From contig JANFAH010000001.1 in assembly GCA_024663395.1 (NCBI GenBank), positions 1,922,001-1,986,000 of the forward strand: DNA of 64,000 bases, in the 5' to 3' direction. Source of the stretch: Pisolithus tinctorius (lineage: Eukaryota > Basidiomycota > Agaricomycetes > Boletales > Pisolithaceae). The position numbers and the translations under genes were made by a program. The first letter of the stretch is position 1, and each line of letters starts with the position of its first letter. The notes beneath the pieces were generated by a model. It had not been told where the DNA came from. It searched no databases and worked only from the letters and a program-made list of their open reading frames with translations. This document shows, one piece after another, positions 35,966-46,681 of this stretch.

Positions 35966-36683
35966 TATGAAAGCCGGACAATCGCGCTTCGGCAGACCAG
36001 TGATTTTGTGCCGATGTTAGACGTGCAACACGTTTTTCGAAGTTTCGACAGCAGAGGGACACCGCACACTGCGGTGGTGCGGTCATCAGTATGGAAAGCC
36101 AGACAATCGCGCTTCGGTAGACCAGTGATTTTCGTGCGGATGCTGGACGTGCAACACGTTTTTCGAAGTTTCGACGCAGAGGGACACCGCACACTGTGGT
36201 GGTGCGGTCATGAGTATGGAAAGCCAGACAATCGTGCTTCGGCAGGCCAGTGATTTTCGTGGCGGTGCTGGACGTGCAGCACGTTTTTCGAAGTTTCGGC
36301 AGTGGTGGGACACCGGACACTGCGGTGGTGCAGTTGTCAGTGTGGAAAACCAGACAATCGCGCTTCGGCAGGCCAGTGATTTTCGTGCCGATGCCGAACG
36401 TGCAGCATGTTTTGCAGATGAGTCTGATGTGCAGTAGAACAGATGACGGACTCGCAGTACTGCAGATGTCGGATGTATGGTAGTACGGATGACAGACATG
36501 CAGAGGTTGGACCGTCAGATATTTGCACTACCGTGTGACTGTGTGACTGACGACTGCACTAACGCAGTGTCTGGTGTCCCTCTGCTGTCGATACTTCGAA
36601 AAACGTGGTGCACATGTGGCAGGTGCCCGAATTTAATTGTCCAAAATAGGACCTGCCGAAGCGCGAATGTCCAGCTTTCCATA
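35966..36683. mobile_element. 718-bp non-autonomous inverted-repeat element (MITE-like) with internal 125-bp tandem repeats
   Basis: The left end TATGAAAGCCGGACAATCGC and the inverted right end TATGGAAAGCTGGACATTCG are imperfect inverted repeats of about 28 bp. TGAAAC flanks both sides (35960-35965 and 36684-36689). The paralogous spacer at 43203-43209 has the single uninterrupted ATGAAAC, so this is an empty-site-confirmed insertion. Inside, a unit of about 125 bp is repeated roughly 3.5 times (units begin near 35966, 36091, 36216 and 36342), and one inverted copy occupies 36585-36683. It encodes no transposase. Confidence 0.85.
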
Positions 36684-36689
36684 TGAAAC

Positions 36690-37200
36690 AAGCGCGGGGC
36701 AGATGGATGGATACAGATAAGGAAGGTAATGCAGATGTAAAGCGAGAAAAATGAAGCCTATGCGAAAAAGATACCATTATTAGTTATGAGGATGTCTGCA
36801 CTGACCTGGTCAACTTGCTTTTTAGGTGGTGCGTGTACATGTACATACGTGCGTGTGCATGGAGCGGGCTTCGCAGGTCAAGTTACTTCTTCCAGAAGGC
36901 GAGACCGCCACATCTACATAGACTTCAGCATGGGAAAGTCGGTCACCTGGTCCGATCAGGACAGGTGGCAGTTCGAAGAAGCAGACGGTGGGAAAAAGTT
37001 GAGGCCGGGCAATTTGTTAGATGCCACCGGACCGTCACTGCGAAGCTGTCCCCTGCATTTGCGAAAACGATGGCGGACATTATCCAATGGCGATACGTTC
37101 CCCTTCCTTGCAGTCAAGAACTAACGAGAAAGGTGAGGACATCTCGACACCGAGAATGAGTTGCTCCCGTTCCGGCGGTAACATAGTTGGCTCGTTGTCA
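36690..37200. repeat. Spacer segment of the duplicated block (right part)
   Basis: Continues the match to 43205-43635 (for example GTGGCAGTTCGAAGAAGCAG in both). The last 180 bp before 37200 are absent from the downstream copy. Confidence 0.75.
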
Positions 37201-37212
37201 TTTTTTTAACAC

Positions 37213-37990
37213 GCAGCATTCATCGAAGAAACATGTGCAACTGAACCGGCCCGTTAAGTGAGCCCAAACGAAGAACAAATCCCAGAAGAAAGAGGAAAAC
37301 AAAATACTTTGGGAAGAGATCCCCAAGAATCCCCGTCTGACACCTCTACTTTCTGCTGCCCTAAGGAGCATTTCCGAGTTCGCTCATCTTGTCAACGTCG
37401 ACTTCTTCAAAGACCTAATGCAGGTTCTGCGAGAACTCATCATCCAATAATCCACAGGCAAAGACGACTCTGAGTCTCTGGACTGGGACATGCAAACGAT
37501 GCGGCCAACATCCTCAATGGACTACTTTGTATTGTGACCGCTTTCGAGCTCCTTCTGAGTGAAGGTTCGTGTCGTCTTTTGGTCCTCCCATACCTACGAC
37601 TTTGGCATTGGCACTTAGGGGAAGTGTTGGACATCGACCTCAGCGATTTCATCGATCATTTATATGCTTTTAGTATACTCCCCGTCAGCTAGTTACCATA
37701 GATTGACATACCTCGGCCGACCAAATTTATCCCGAATTTGCGAATATAGAAGGCAGAGAGTGTTGCCGACACGCTCTTCCGGCCTCTAAACGTCGTTTTC
37801 TCTCTGCGTTCACCTGGGGGCATAGTCGTCCCCTGGCGCTCTGTCGCTTTGCCAAACGCTTGCTAATCGCATCGATCAATCTGCCACTGAACGTAACCTT
37901 ACGCACTCTGGAATTCATCGAAGTGCTCGTTGCCAAAGATCCAAAACTGGCAGCGCCCCCATGAACCGAGGATCGGGGCGTGGACGTATT
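37213..37990 (+). pseudogene. NOC3 pseudogene fragment, unit B
   Basis: Positions 37213-37305 match the start of NOC3 exon 2 (ATTCATCGAAGAAAC), then the sequence jumps to exons 7-8 (37325-37990); exons 3-6 are missing. The frame is broken by stops, including TAA in CAATAATCCACAGG where the parent has CGAGAATCCACAGG, plus frameshifts later. The downstream flank to about 38170 matches the parent's 3' flank at 31460-31700. Confidence 0.88.
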
Positions 37991-37999
37991 GATCCTTAG

Positions 38000-39777
38000 C
38001 CAATGGAAAATTGTGCTGCAGTGCATCCCCCCACCGATTCACTGGGTAGGTACAGACTTTTGCGCCAAGGGTGTTTGTTGGACTATAAAGCGCGCGGTAT
38101 CTCTGCTCTTGCAAGACTAATGTCGTCGTCATTTGGCACGATCGTCTCTATATGCGCAGCTGTATAGCGAGTGACTTCACTTGTCTGCTGTGGTAACATG
38201 GGTACCCTGCCTCTCAAGAACTCTCACTTCGTGTCTGCATTTCCGTACTAGCTTTTTCCTTTGTCTCCTGCTTGCCATTCAACCAGTTGAAGTGCACTGG
38301 AAAATCTTGTCGGGCGTGCACATCACTATTGATATACTCCTGCAGTCTCCTGTTTCTTTGACCCGGACAGCTAATTTCGCCACTGGATGGTTCAGTCTGA
38401 CCATTATTTGCCACGACTCGTGCGGTCCGCGTGTACATCCTGGTAAATGGCTGCCAGGCAAAGGGAGGCCACGGTCCATCTCACCTGCACGCGACGTCGC
38501 TACACGTAGTGCTTGGAGCTCAAGTGCCATGTGAGCCTACTCACGAGCGTTTGACACAGTGCGCCGATCTCTCATGTGCGGTTTTAGCGGGGGAAGTCCT
38601 CGTCGTCTAGCAAGTCATCTCATCTTGACTCTTGCGGTTATGCGATTTTGTCTCATCCACTCTCGCACGCTTCACCGTATTGTGGTGCGTTCCTGCCGGA
38701 GGTACATTATAGTTCCTTTCTGCATCGTGAAGTCCCGTTACTCACCCTCAGAAGAGTGGCAAAAATCCTCACTCTCCCGCCGTAATCGTGTACTCACGGA
38801 CGCGCATTATCAAGCCATCCGATCTAATAACTAAGCGCGCTTAGTATGCAATGGTGATATGGTGGTGAAGACCTGGACAGTCAAATGGTAAACGAATGAC
38901 CTCCCCAACTATGTCACCTTCCAACTGATGCGTATGTCGATTCCTTACTTCGCCCGTCACACACTGCCGTCGTATATGTATGTTCTGCTTTAGGTCTTTG
39001 TAGAGCGTCTCCACATGTATCCCACGCAGAATTTGCTCACAGAGTGGCAACATGCACTCCGAGATGGACCCAACAGTAAATCTCATGTCCCATGGTCAGC
39101 ATGTGCAATCGCAGCATTAAATCGATTACTGACATTCCATCAGACTCCAAAGTCCTCCAGCGCTCCTGGACGCATGGGATAGAGGGAGTGTTAGGTGATG
39201 GCGGTTTGGTCACGAGAGTGATGCAGCAATTGTTTGTGGAAGATGCGTCCGGTTGGAACAATCAATGTGCACGGAAGTGGATGAATGTCTAGGCAAGCTT
39301 CTTTGCATAGCTCTGGCATTGGCAATGTTTCACTCTAGCGGGATGGCTGGTTGCAATTAGTGTTTTTCTCGGCATGGCTTCAAGTCCCAGGCTGGGCCAA
39401 TCCTGGCCCTTAGGGTCAGCTTGTGGGGGCTCGGGCCCAGGGTCCGGCGATCGCTGTCTTCGATGTCATAGATCTTTGTGATGACGCGCAGATTCTCGTT
39501 CCTACTTCCCACGTTCAGCGCCCCATTTCGTCATCCAAAGGTGTGTCTGGGTCTTAGACACATTCGCACTCTCAGGTACCGTACTTCCATCCACTCAAGA
39601 CAACAAGCCCATGCCACCAGGAAGGGTGGATGAGTAACACCCTGGACCATTGGTTAACCAATATTGCAACCCTTCTCCTCAACTTCCACACATTTGCGAT
39701 AGTGTGCTGCTCTATTCGCAATGAGGTCAATCGTGACTTCCACCAAGTTACATCAATTATTTGGCTTGTACTCAAAG
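38000..39777. repeat. Unit B of the duplicated block, non-coding part
   Basis: Matches 31460-31900 and then 33024-33930 of unit A, with a deletion between. A short relic of the uncharacterised gene's C-terminal exons lies at about 38330-38410 (minus). No intact gene is seen. Confidence 0.65.
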
Positions 39778-39787
39778 GGAGTAATGG

Positions 39788-41137
39788 ATCTGTCCTAGCT
39801 CAACCGCCCCCCGACATATCACGTGACATCACGTGACATACCAACGGTATTCCAAATTAGGAATGTCGGCGAAGCGCAGGTGGGTGTGGACGAGGCAGTA
39901 AAAAAAAACTATTACCGGTGATGCACTCCATATGTATGCCATAAATATAATAGGTGTAAGTTGTGCTACATCTCTCGCTTTTTTGCGGGATCGCGACAGC
40001 TTCCTGTTGATCATAGGATCTTCCTGACAGGCCAAGCAGTTCCAGAGTTATCTGCATATTTGTGGGAAGGCCCACCCTTGAGGTCTCGTCGTTGTATCTC
40101 GCGTGTTTCTATGCCGTTTCTCTCGCCTTTCGGGTCCTTTGTTTCCCTCACTCAACCATCGTTGGGGATGCCTCATTCATCCAATTCCGTGCGGTTGTTA
40201 TAGAGATATGACTGTTTTTGTGTTAGGAATGCTGTACATTGCTTTTGTGTATATCTCGTGACTGGGTGGTCAGGTTAGTGCGGTTTCCTTTTCTCTGCAC
40301 TCTTAGAGGTGTTCCCTACGATCTCCCAGTGTTTTTTGTTGATCCCCCCAGCCGTTGTCGTTCAGGCCACTCTACTCCCCACCTTTGAGGACTTGAGATC
40401 GTATCTCACGCGTTTCTCCGCCGTTCCTCTCGCTTTTTTGGCAGTTTCTTCCCCTCGCTTTACCCTTCCTGGGGATACATTTTTCATCCATTTCCGCGCA
40501 GCCACTGTCGAGATATGCCTGTTTTTGTATTCAAGGGGTGTTGAGGCAACTTTGGGTATAGCTCTGGACTGGGTGGTCGAAATGGCGTGGTTCCTGTTTC
40601 TGGTGTACGTCTGCGGGTTCCCTACCATCTGCCATAATTTGGTGTTGATCCCCCCAGCTGTTGTCACTCGAGGGTCTCCCCTCTCCCTCCCCCAGGCGAT
40701 ACCTCACCGGTGCGTACGCTATAGCTCGCCCGTTTCGCTGTCCTACTTCTCGCTTTTTCAGATTATGGTACTACTCGACGAGACCTTCCGAATGGTATAT
40801 ATTTTACGTGTTTTATTTCTGTTGCTTTCCTTTCCGACTTAGGACTACTGCGTTCTTGCCTTGTAGTACGCATTTTTGCATGCTTAGTCAGCACCCAGCA
40901 ATACATGTGCATACAACTTTTTATTATACAAAAACAATAGACAGGTTGCAGCCTAGCCAGAGATGACAGACAGTTAGAGCAGGCATCTGTGGGCTCATAG
41001 CCTAACATAACGAGGGATGTATTGTACAAAACATGTGCATGTCAGACTCGGAAGACACCAAGCGCTGCAAAAAGATGCGGCTGGTATGTCACGTGATGTC
41101 ACGTGACATGACGGGGGGCGGTTGAGCAAGGGAAGCT
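39788..41137. mobile_element. 1350-bp non-autonomous element with palindromic inverted ends
   Basis: A near-perfect inverted repeat of about 45 bp lies at 39798-39842 and 41082-41127 (core GCTCAACCGCCCCCCG followed by two TCACGTGA palindromes). The 10-bp direct repeat GGAGTAATGG occurs outside it at 39778-39787 and 41138-41147; the corresponding position in unit A (about 33895) has no insertion. A 10-bp duplication fits the Mutator-like size, though classification is tentative. Inside are about 2.4 copies of a roughly 306-bp tandem repeat. No transposase is encoded. Confidence 0.8.
40060..40800. repeat. 306-bp tandem repeat, about 2.4 copies
   Basis: GTTGATCCCCCCAGC recurs at 40339 and 40645, and the GTATCTC(G/A)CG(C/T)GTTTCT block at about 40095 and 40400, giving a period of 306-307 bp. 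A 177-codon open frame spans the array but is probably a by-product of the repeat. Confidence 0.75.
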
Positions 41138-41221
41138 GGAGTAATGGCTAACGAATATAATAGCAGTATGATAAATAGCTTTATTCACGCAGATCTTGGA
41201 GACTGAAGAAAATCTGGCGTC

Positions 41222-42699
41222 TTATGGCACATGGACCGGGCCAGTTTCTGTAACAAAGCTATCGTCCTCCACCGGGTAGCCATGTGGAAAGCGACCGTAC
41301 GCCGCCCGGGCAGTAGCCACACGCACTGCTTGTGGAGCGTGCGAGGAAGGTCTACTAGGCATCAACCTTGGACGAGTAAAAGCATACAATATCACGTTGA
41401 ACAGACCGCATGATGCGAACAGCGTGGATGTGAAAGCTATCACTGCAAACGGAACGTCATGACCGCTGAATTGAAAGAAACGAGCCACTGATTGAGGTAA
41501 CACCTATCACTCATTCAGTACAATCATATCAAAGACACTGAAGATCACTCACCTGTATTATGTACAAGATGGGGTAGCTGTGAAGTGGTTCAACAGAAGC
41601 CATCAATCATAGACTAGGAGCCACTTACAAGACCATTTGAATTGCCCTGACATTTTCTGCAGACGTGTCTACTTCATACGGAATTATTCTCGTGTCCTGT
41701 TTTCTCCTCCACCGAAATCTGTGTCCATCCACAAGGACTAGTCGCGTGATAACAAGTGCAAGGAGCAGGTATGAGATGATGTTTACTACCAGACACCCAC
41801 AACCATATAAAAACGAGGCCAACCTGCGTCATGATACTTCCGTCAATGAAGCACCCTGAAAAGCAGTGTGAATTCAGGTTCGAAGGTAAAATTGCACCAT
41901 AAACACTTACAATGGCCACTCGAACCATAAATGTTGTGTCGAACCACAATGGGCGGCACGACCACCAGAAGAAGGATGAGCAGCCAAATTATCGCCAGTA
42001 CAAGGAGAGCAAATTTTGGTGGAGATCTCCTCTGTAGCACCAATACTTGCAGCACGTGCACGGCAACGGCCTATCTCGAATCACTATTTCATTACCATGA
42101 CAGTTTATGTAACTGGCATACCATTGTACTGATAAGGCAATTCCGTGAGCATGTTAAGGGGGTTTCTTTTCGATTTCGATACACACCTGAGAGCAACTCC
42201 AACATCACCCACTTGAAGCAAGAAACCTGCATGCCATTAAAGAACAGCGTATAGTAAAGTAAAAGCGGAAATACCTTGAATGGTGCAAACGGTACTGGGG
42301 TACAGCCTCTGGCAGTTAAATGAGTGCGAGGCATCACAAACACGCTGGGGGCTCACCGCTTCTACGATCCACTTGATCTGGAGCAGTTCACCTGTACATC
42401 GTCAGTCGGTAACAGGAACCACGTGGTAGTATGTACTGACCAATAGATAAGATAAGGTGAGATATCATCATATTGAGAAAATAGTAGTGTATATGCGTGT
42501 CGGTGGACCACCGCCGCGAGGCATTTCGCTTGATGGTGACTGCGCTATACTGCAAAAATCAGTTGGCGGTCAGCGCTGAATGGAAAAAAGTCACCGCAAT
42601 GTACAGCAGCAGACCACCGACGGCAAGCGCTGATGCAACAGATGCCACGCACATGATGATCATGCCCATCCTGACCCCGAAATCGAATTGATCACTCAT
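41222..42699 (-). CDS. Seven-transmembrane receptor-like protein, copy B
   Basis: Very close paralogue of copy A with the same exon layout. It starts at 42699 with MSDQFDFGVRMGM, then ALAVGGLLLYIA, YSAVTIKRNASRRWSTDTH, YYFLNMMISHLI, PKFALLVLAIIWLLILLLVV, TRIIPYEVDTSAENVRAIQM and a last exon with PFAVIAFTSTLFASCGLFNV. No inactivating change was noted by eye. The 1350-bp insertion lies about 85 bp beyond its 3' end. Confidence 0.75.
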
Positions 42700-42974
42700 G
42701 GATAGTGTGTTGAAGATAAACGAGGAGAGACCTGCGCCTGGCGAGAGTTGGATTATTTATGGAAGGAAATGATTCCACAGAGGGCGTTTATGAACTGTAC
42801 TCTTCTATATTGGCATGCTGTGAGTTGATGGTTCCTGTCAGTGGCGACACCAGCGTGTGTAAATAAGCACATGCCCAAGCCGACCACAGGACAACGTGTG
42901 AGCAGTTGAAAGTTAACAGGGTTGAAAACAACGTCTCAGAACGTTGAAACGTTCACATGTGGAACTCGCTAATG

Positions 42975-43632
42975 AATGAGTGTCTTGATGCTCCTGGACC
43001 AAGTCTTGGAGATGGTTCCTCCCATCAAGGCCACCCCACAGCGACGACCACTGCTTTCCTGCCAGCCACAGGATGGGCACAGGGATGGTCTATTTGGACA
43101 TCCGCCAAACCTAAACCCAAATTTGTGCCTCGAGAAGAACGAGGAAAGCTACTACCACCGGTCCCACTCCTACTACTGGTGGTCGTACCTCAGAAGCATG
43201 AAACAAGCGCGGGACAGATGTGATGGACGCGGATGAGGAAGGTGATGCGGATGTAAAGCGACACAAAGGGGAGCGGCAAGTTGAAAGGAGGGTGAAGGTG
43301 CGAAAAACGTGCGGTTGTTAGTTGTGAGGATGTCTGCACCGACCTGGTCAACTCGCGTTTTAAGTGGTGCGTGTACATGCACATACGTGTATGTGCATGG
43401 AATGGGGTTCGCAGGCCAAGTTACCTCCTCCAGAAGGCGAGTCCGCCGCACCTGTATAGATTTCAGCAAGGGAAAGTCAAATTACCTGGTCTGATCACTC
43501 AGCCAGCCCAAGCGTCAGAGGAAAAATAAGGTCGTTTTGAATACGGATCAGCTGGCTACGGTAAATACAAAGCGGGACAGGTGGCAGTTCGAAGAAGCAG
43601 ACGGTGGGAAAAAGTTGGGGCTGCCAGGCAGT
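42975..43632. repeat. Spacer copy between receptor B and NOC3 fragment C
   Basis: Second copy of the 35760-37200 spacer, lacking the 718-bp element and therefore showing its empty target site near 43203. Confidence 0.8.
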
Positions 43633-44480
43633 TTGTTAGCTCTACTTTCTGCTGCCCTAAGGAGCATTTCCAAGTTCTTGCATTTTGTCAACGTTGACTT
43701 CTTCAAAGACCTAATGCAGGTTCTGCGAGAACTCATCGTCCGATAATCCACAGGCGAAGACGACTCTGAGTCTCTGGACTGGGACACCTCAGACAACACG
43801 GCAGATATCCTGATTCGACTACTTTCGTATTGTGGCCATTTTCGAGCTCCTTTTGAGTCAGGTTTCGTGTTATCTTACAATTCTTCCACACCTGCGACTT
43901 TAACATTGGCATATAGGGGCAGTGTTGAACATCGATCTCAGCGGTTTCGTCAATCATTTATATGCCTTTATACTCCCCGTCAGCTTACTACCACAGATCG
44001 ATGCGCCTCCGCTGACCGAACCTGCTTCGAATTTCCGAATATCGAAGGCAGGAAGTGTTGTCGACACGCTCTTCAGGGCTCTAAACGTCGTTTTCTCTCC
44101 CCGTTCATCCGGAGGCATAGTCGTCCCCTGGCGCTCCGCCGCTTTTGCCAAACGCCTGCTAATCGCATCGACAATTTAGCCACTGAATGTAACCTTACGC
44201 ATTCTCAAATTCATCGAGGCGTTCGTTGCGAAAAATCCAAAATTGGGAGCGCTCCCGTCAACCGAGGATCGGGGCGTGGTCGGCGTTTTTTTTTTTTTGA
44301 GCTTTTGCTGCTTCACCAATCCCATCGTGACTCGAGAATACGGGATGCATCCCAGAAATTATCTAGGTGCACGCATAGGTGGTGTCTATGTAATTTGTGC
44401 TGCCCCGTGTCCCCTCTGTCAATTGACTAGGTCAGTACAGAATTCTTACGTCGGGGGCGTTTCTTGAATTATAAAGCGAG
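43633..44480 (+). pseudogene. NOC3 pseudogene fragment, unit C
   Basis: Begins inside exon 7 (TCTACTTTCTGCTGCCCTAA) and runs to the end of exon 8 and the 3' flank. It shares with unit B the nonsense change giving TAATCCACAGG, and has further frameshifts plus an 11-base T tract near 44287 in the region of the parental FGTSFFELLLL block. Not functional. Confidence 0.88.
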
Positions 44481-44679
44481 CGCTATCAAATATCGATTGC
44501 TGAGTCCTTGAGTACTCCTGTAAGACTAATATCATCGTCCATTGGCGCTATTGTCTCTATATGCCTAGTTATGTAGCAAGTAACTTTACTTGTCCGCTGG
44601 GCCGTCGGCTATCCGTTTCTCACTTCCTCTTTACGTTTCTACGAGTAGCCTTTTCCTTTTTCTTCTGTTCGCCGTTCAA

Positions 44680-46158
44680 TTAGCTGAAGCGTACTGGAAG
44701 ACGTTGTTGGACACGTACCTCCTTATTGGTGTCAACTCGCTTTTTCTCCTGTGTCTTAACCCGGACAGCTAATTTCGCCACTGCGCGGTTCACTCTGATT
44801 GAAAGAGCGAGACCTGAACAGTTGGATTGCACTGGCCCGTCCGCTCCACGTTTCCTAAGGTATGCACATCCTGATACAATTAAGGTGAGTGTAAGGCAAC
44901 GCGCGAGGTGCACACGGTGAGTACCAGCGTGGGACGAGAGCACATAACCCTTCTTCTTGATGGCTGCTACGACATGGCTGCGATCCGATGGGAGCTAGGT
45001 AGGCGAGTAGGAAGTAATCAGCCCGGTAAGCTATGCGTACATACCTCTTTGACTATGTCTTTCCACATGCTATCGTGCGTCACCACCATGTCACAGTGTT
45101 TTGCCTGGCATGAGAAACGTAAGCGAAGCAAATGAACAAAAAGATCACCTCGTACCTGGCCCAGCAGTATGCTGTTAATTCCATCGAGTGGATGGTAAAT
45201 CTTGTGAGTGGGCGGTCCGTGGTGGAGTAATGGAGCGATGACAGAAAAGAGGCCCTTTCCTTTGCCAGACGGGAGCAGCGAACGAAATGTCTTCTCTGTG
45301 ATCGCAATCTTGAATCCCCGCATAGTAACAGTGTGATTTTTTTTCTCATCGAAACCGATCGGACAAGGGCTGATGCTCGTCCTGTGCCACGGGTCGGTCA
45401 CAAGTACATCACCATTTTCCGTGTACCGCACGTCGACATTCCAGATTGCAGCGGGGTTATGGAAGGCAGCGAGTGTCCAAGTGGACGCCTTGTGATACCC
45501 GGTAACGAGGTAGAGTGAGTCACAACTCATCGTGGTTCGTCCTAGTTTGTTCAGTGCAAACTCGTACCACTTCTTACCCATCCGCATGGCTTCCCTTTGG
45601 AAAATGGAGGTGTCGCGAAGGTCGTGTTTATCCGCACCACCTGGAAGTGCTAGGAATGCAGCCTTTGCTGTCGATTCGGACTTGGAGCCTTTGACTGCCA
45701 CGACACTGTAGTTACATGTTAAAACCAGCAGACGAACACGAATTCGATAATTACAGTACTGACTTGGGATTGGCGCCAGTCACCTTCACATTTACACCTT
45801 TCTTCGGAGAACACTTCGCAGTGACTATACACCCACGGTAATTGGGATCTTCGATGATCTCGACGTCTTTCTCGGAAAGCTTTATCTGTTTGAATCCCTC
45901 TGGAACACCGTAACGATGATGGAGAGGGTGGAATTCAGGAAGACATATGTTGAAGAACACGTCAAAGTTTCCATGCGCCGTGACAATGCCTACATCTCCG
46001 ATTCGAACGCCTCCATGGAGGAACTTGGGGGGCAATTGTATGCTAGGTTCCGGGAACCAAAGGGGATATCCCCGCTCTGGTTCTGCGTGGACTAGTAGTC
46101 GCGCGTAGGTATCCTGGAGTGAATCGGTGGGGGGCATCACAGCTCGCATGAGAGGCAA
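44680..46158 (-). CDS. Uncharacterised agaricomycete protein, paralogue of the gene at 3.5 kb
   Basis: Starts at 46158 (MPLMRAVMPPTDSLQDTYARL). Exon 1 ends near 45760 in an AA-GTCAGT donor; exon 2 covers about 45705 to 45130. Conserved blocks are YARLLVHAEPERGYPLW, IGDVGIVTAHGNFDVFFNIC, YGVPEGFKQIKLSEKDVEII, GADKHDLRDTSIFQ, WYEFALNKLGRTTM and LYLVTGYHKASTW. Smaller exons follow (VVTHDSMWKDIVKE; VVAAIKKKGY; SIRVNRAVAKLAVR) and the last open frame ends at 44680. It retains the complete order of conserved blocks and may be functional. It is convergent with the NOC3 fragment. The exact 3' end is uncertain. Function is unknown. Confidence 0.7.
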
Positions 46159-46546
46159 GAAAACCTACATTCACTCGATCGGCACGAAGTGGATTTAAAG
46201 GAAATGAGATAGGGATATGTGGTGAGTTCCGCCAGGCCGGCCATTTGGAAAGCGGCGGCATCCGCATCGCATGCCCGCGCTCCAGTCATTTCCTTCCCGA
46301 CATGCCAGCGGCCTCCCCGGTTCCGATTATGGTTGCCCCAATACTTGCTACTAGTCCGCCTGTTTATCCGCCGCTCCCGGTTCCAATTTAGTCCATTCAG
46401 AAGAAAAGATCAGGTCAGTCTGCTTTGGTTTAGGATGGCTTCCGCAATCTACATGAGATTGTTACAAACATTTCGTCGTGCAAGTACTGGGACGAGTGAC
46501 TCACACCGGGGGGAAGACTGGATTGCCTTTCTTAGAAGTGACGCGG

Positions 46547-46556
46547 TATATAAAAG
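46547..46556 (+). promoter_or_regulatory. TATA element in a repeated module
   Basis: TATATAAAAG within the block GAAGTGACGCGGTATATAAA, which is repeated at 32465-32474. In both copies an imperfect hairpin follows about 80 bp downstream. Promoter activity is inferred only from the motif. Confidence 0.5.
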
Positions 46557-46631
46557 AGGGACGCGTCTCTTCCGCGAAGAGCAGCGCCCCTTTCTTTCCT
46601 TCTCATACCATCGGCGATGAACACAAGGGTA

Positions 46632-46678
46632 GACTTTGCCAGGATGTACATGAGGATCATGTACTTTGTGGCAAAGTC
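46632..46678 (+). repeat. Conserved hairpin downstream of the TATA element
   Basis: GACTTTGCCA pairs with TGGCAAAGTC, and inside it GTACATGA pairs with TCATGTAC. Related hairpins are at 32550-32597 (base changes mostly keep G-T pairing) and, more decayed, at 49334-49386. Confidence 0.6.
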
Positions 46679-46681
46679 AAC

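Noticed and set aside
35966..36420. CRISPR-like appearance of the regular repeat
   Set aside because: Units are about 125 bp, contiguous without spacers, and the genome is eukaryotic; it is a minisatellite inside a MITE-like element.
40309..40842. 177-codon hydrophobic open frame resembling a membrane protein
   Set aside because: It is produced by the 306-bp tandem repeat inside a non-autonomous element; hydrophobicity follows from the T-rich strand.
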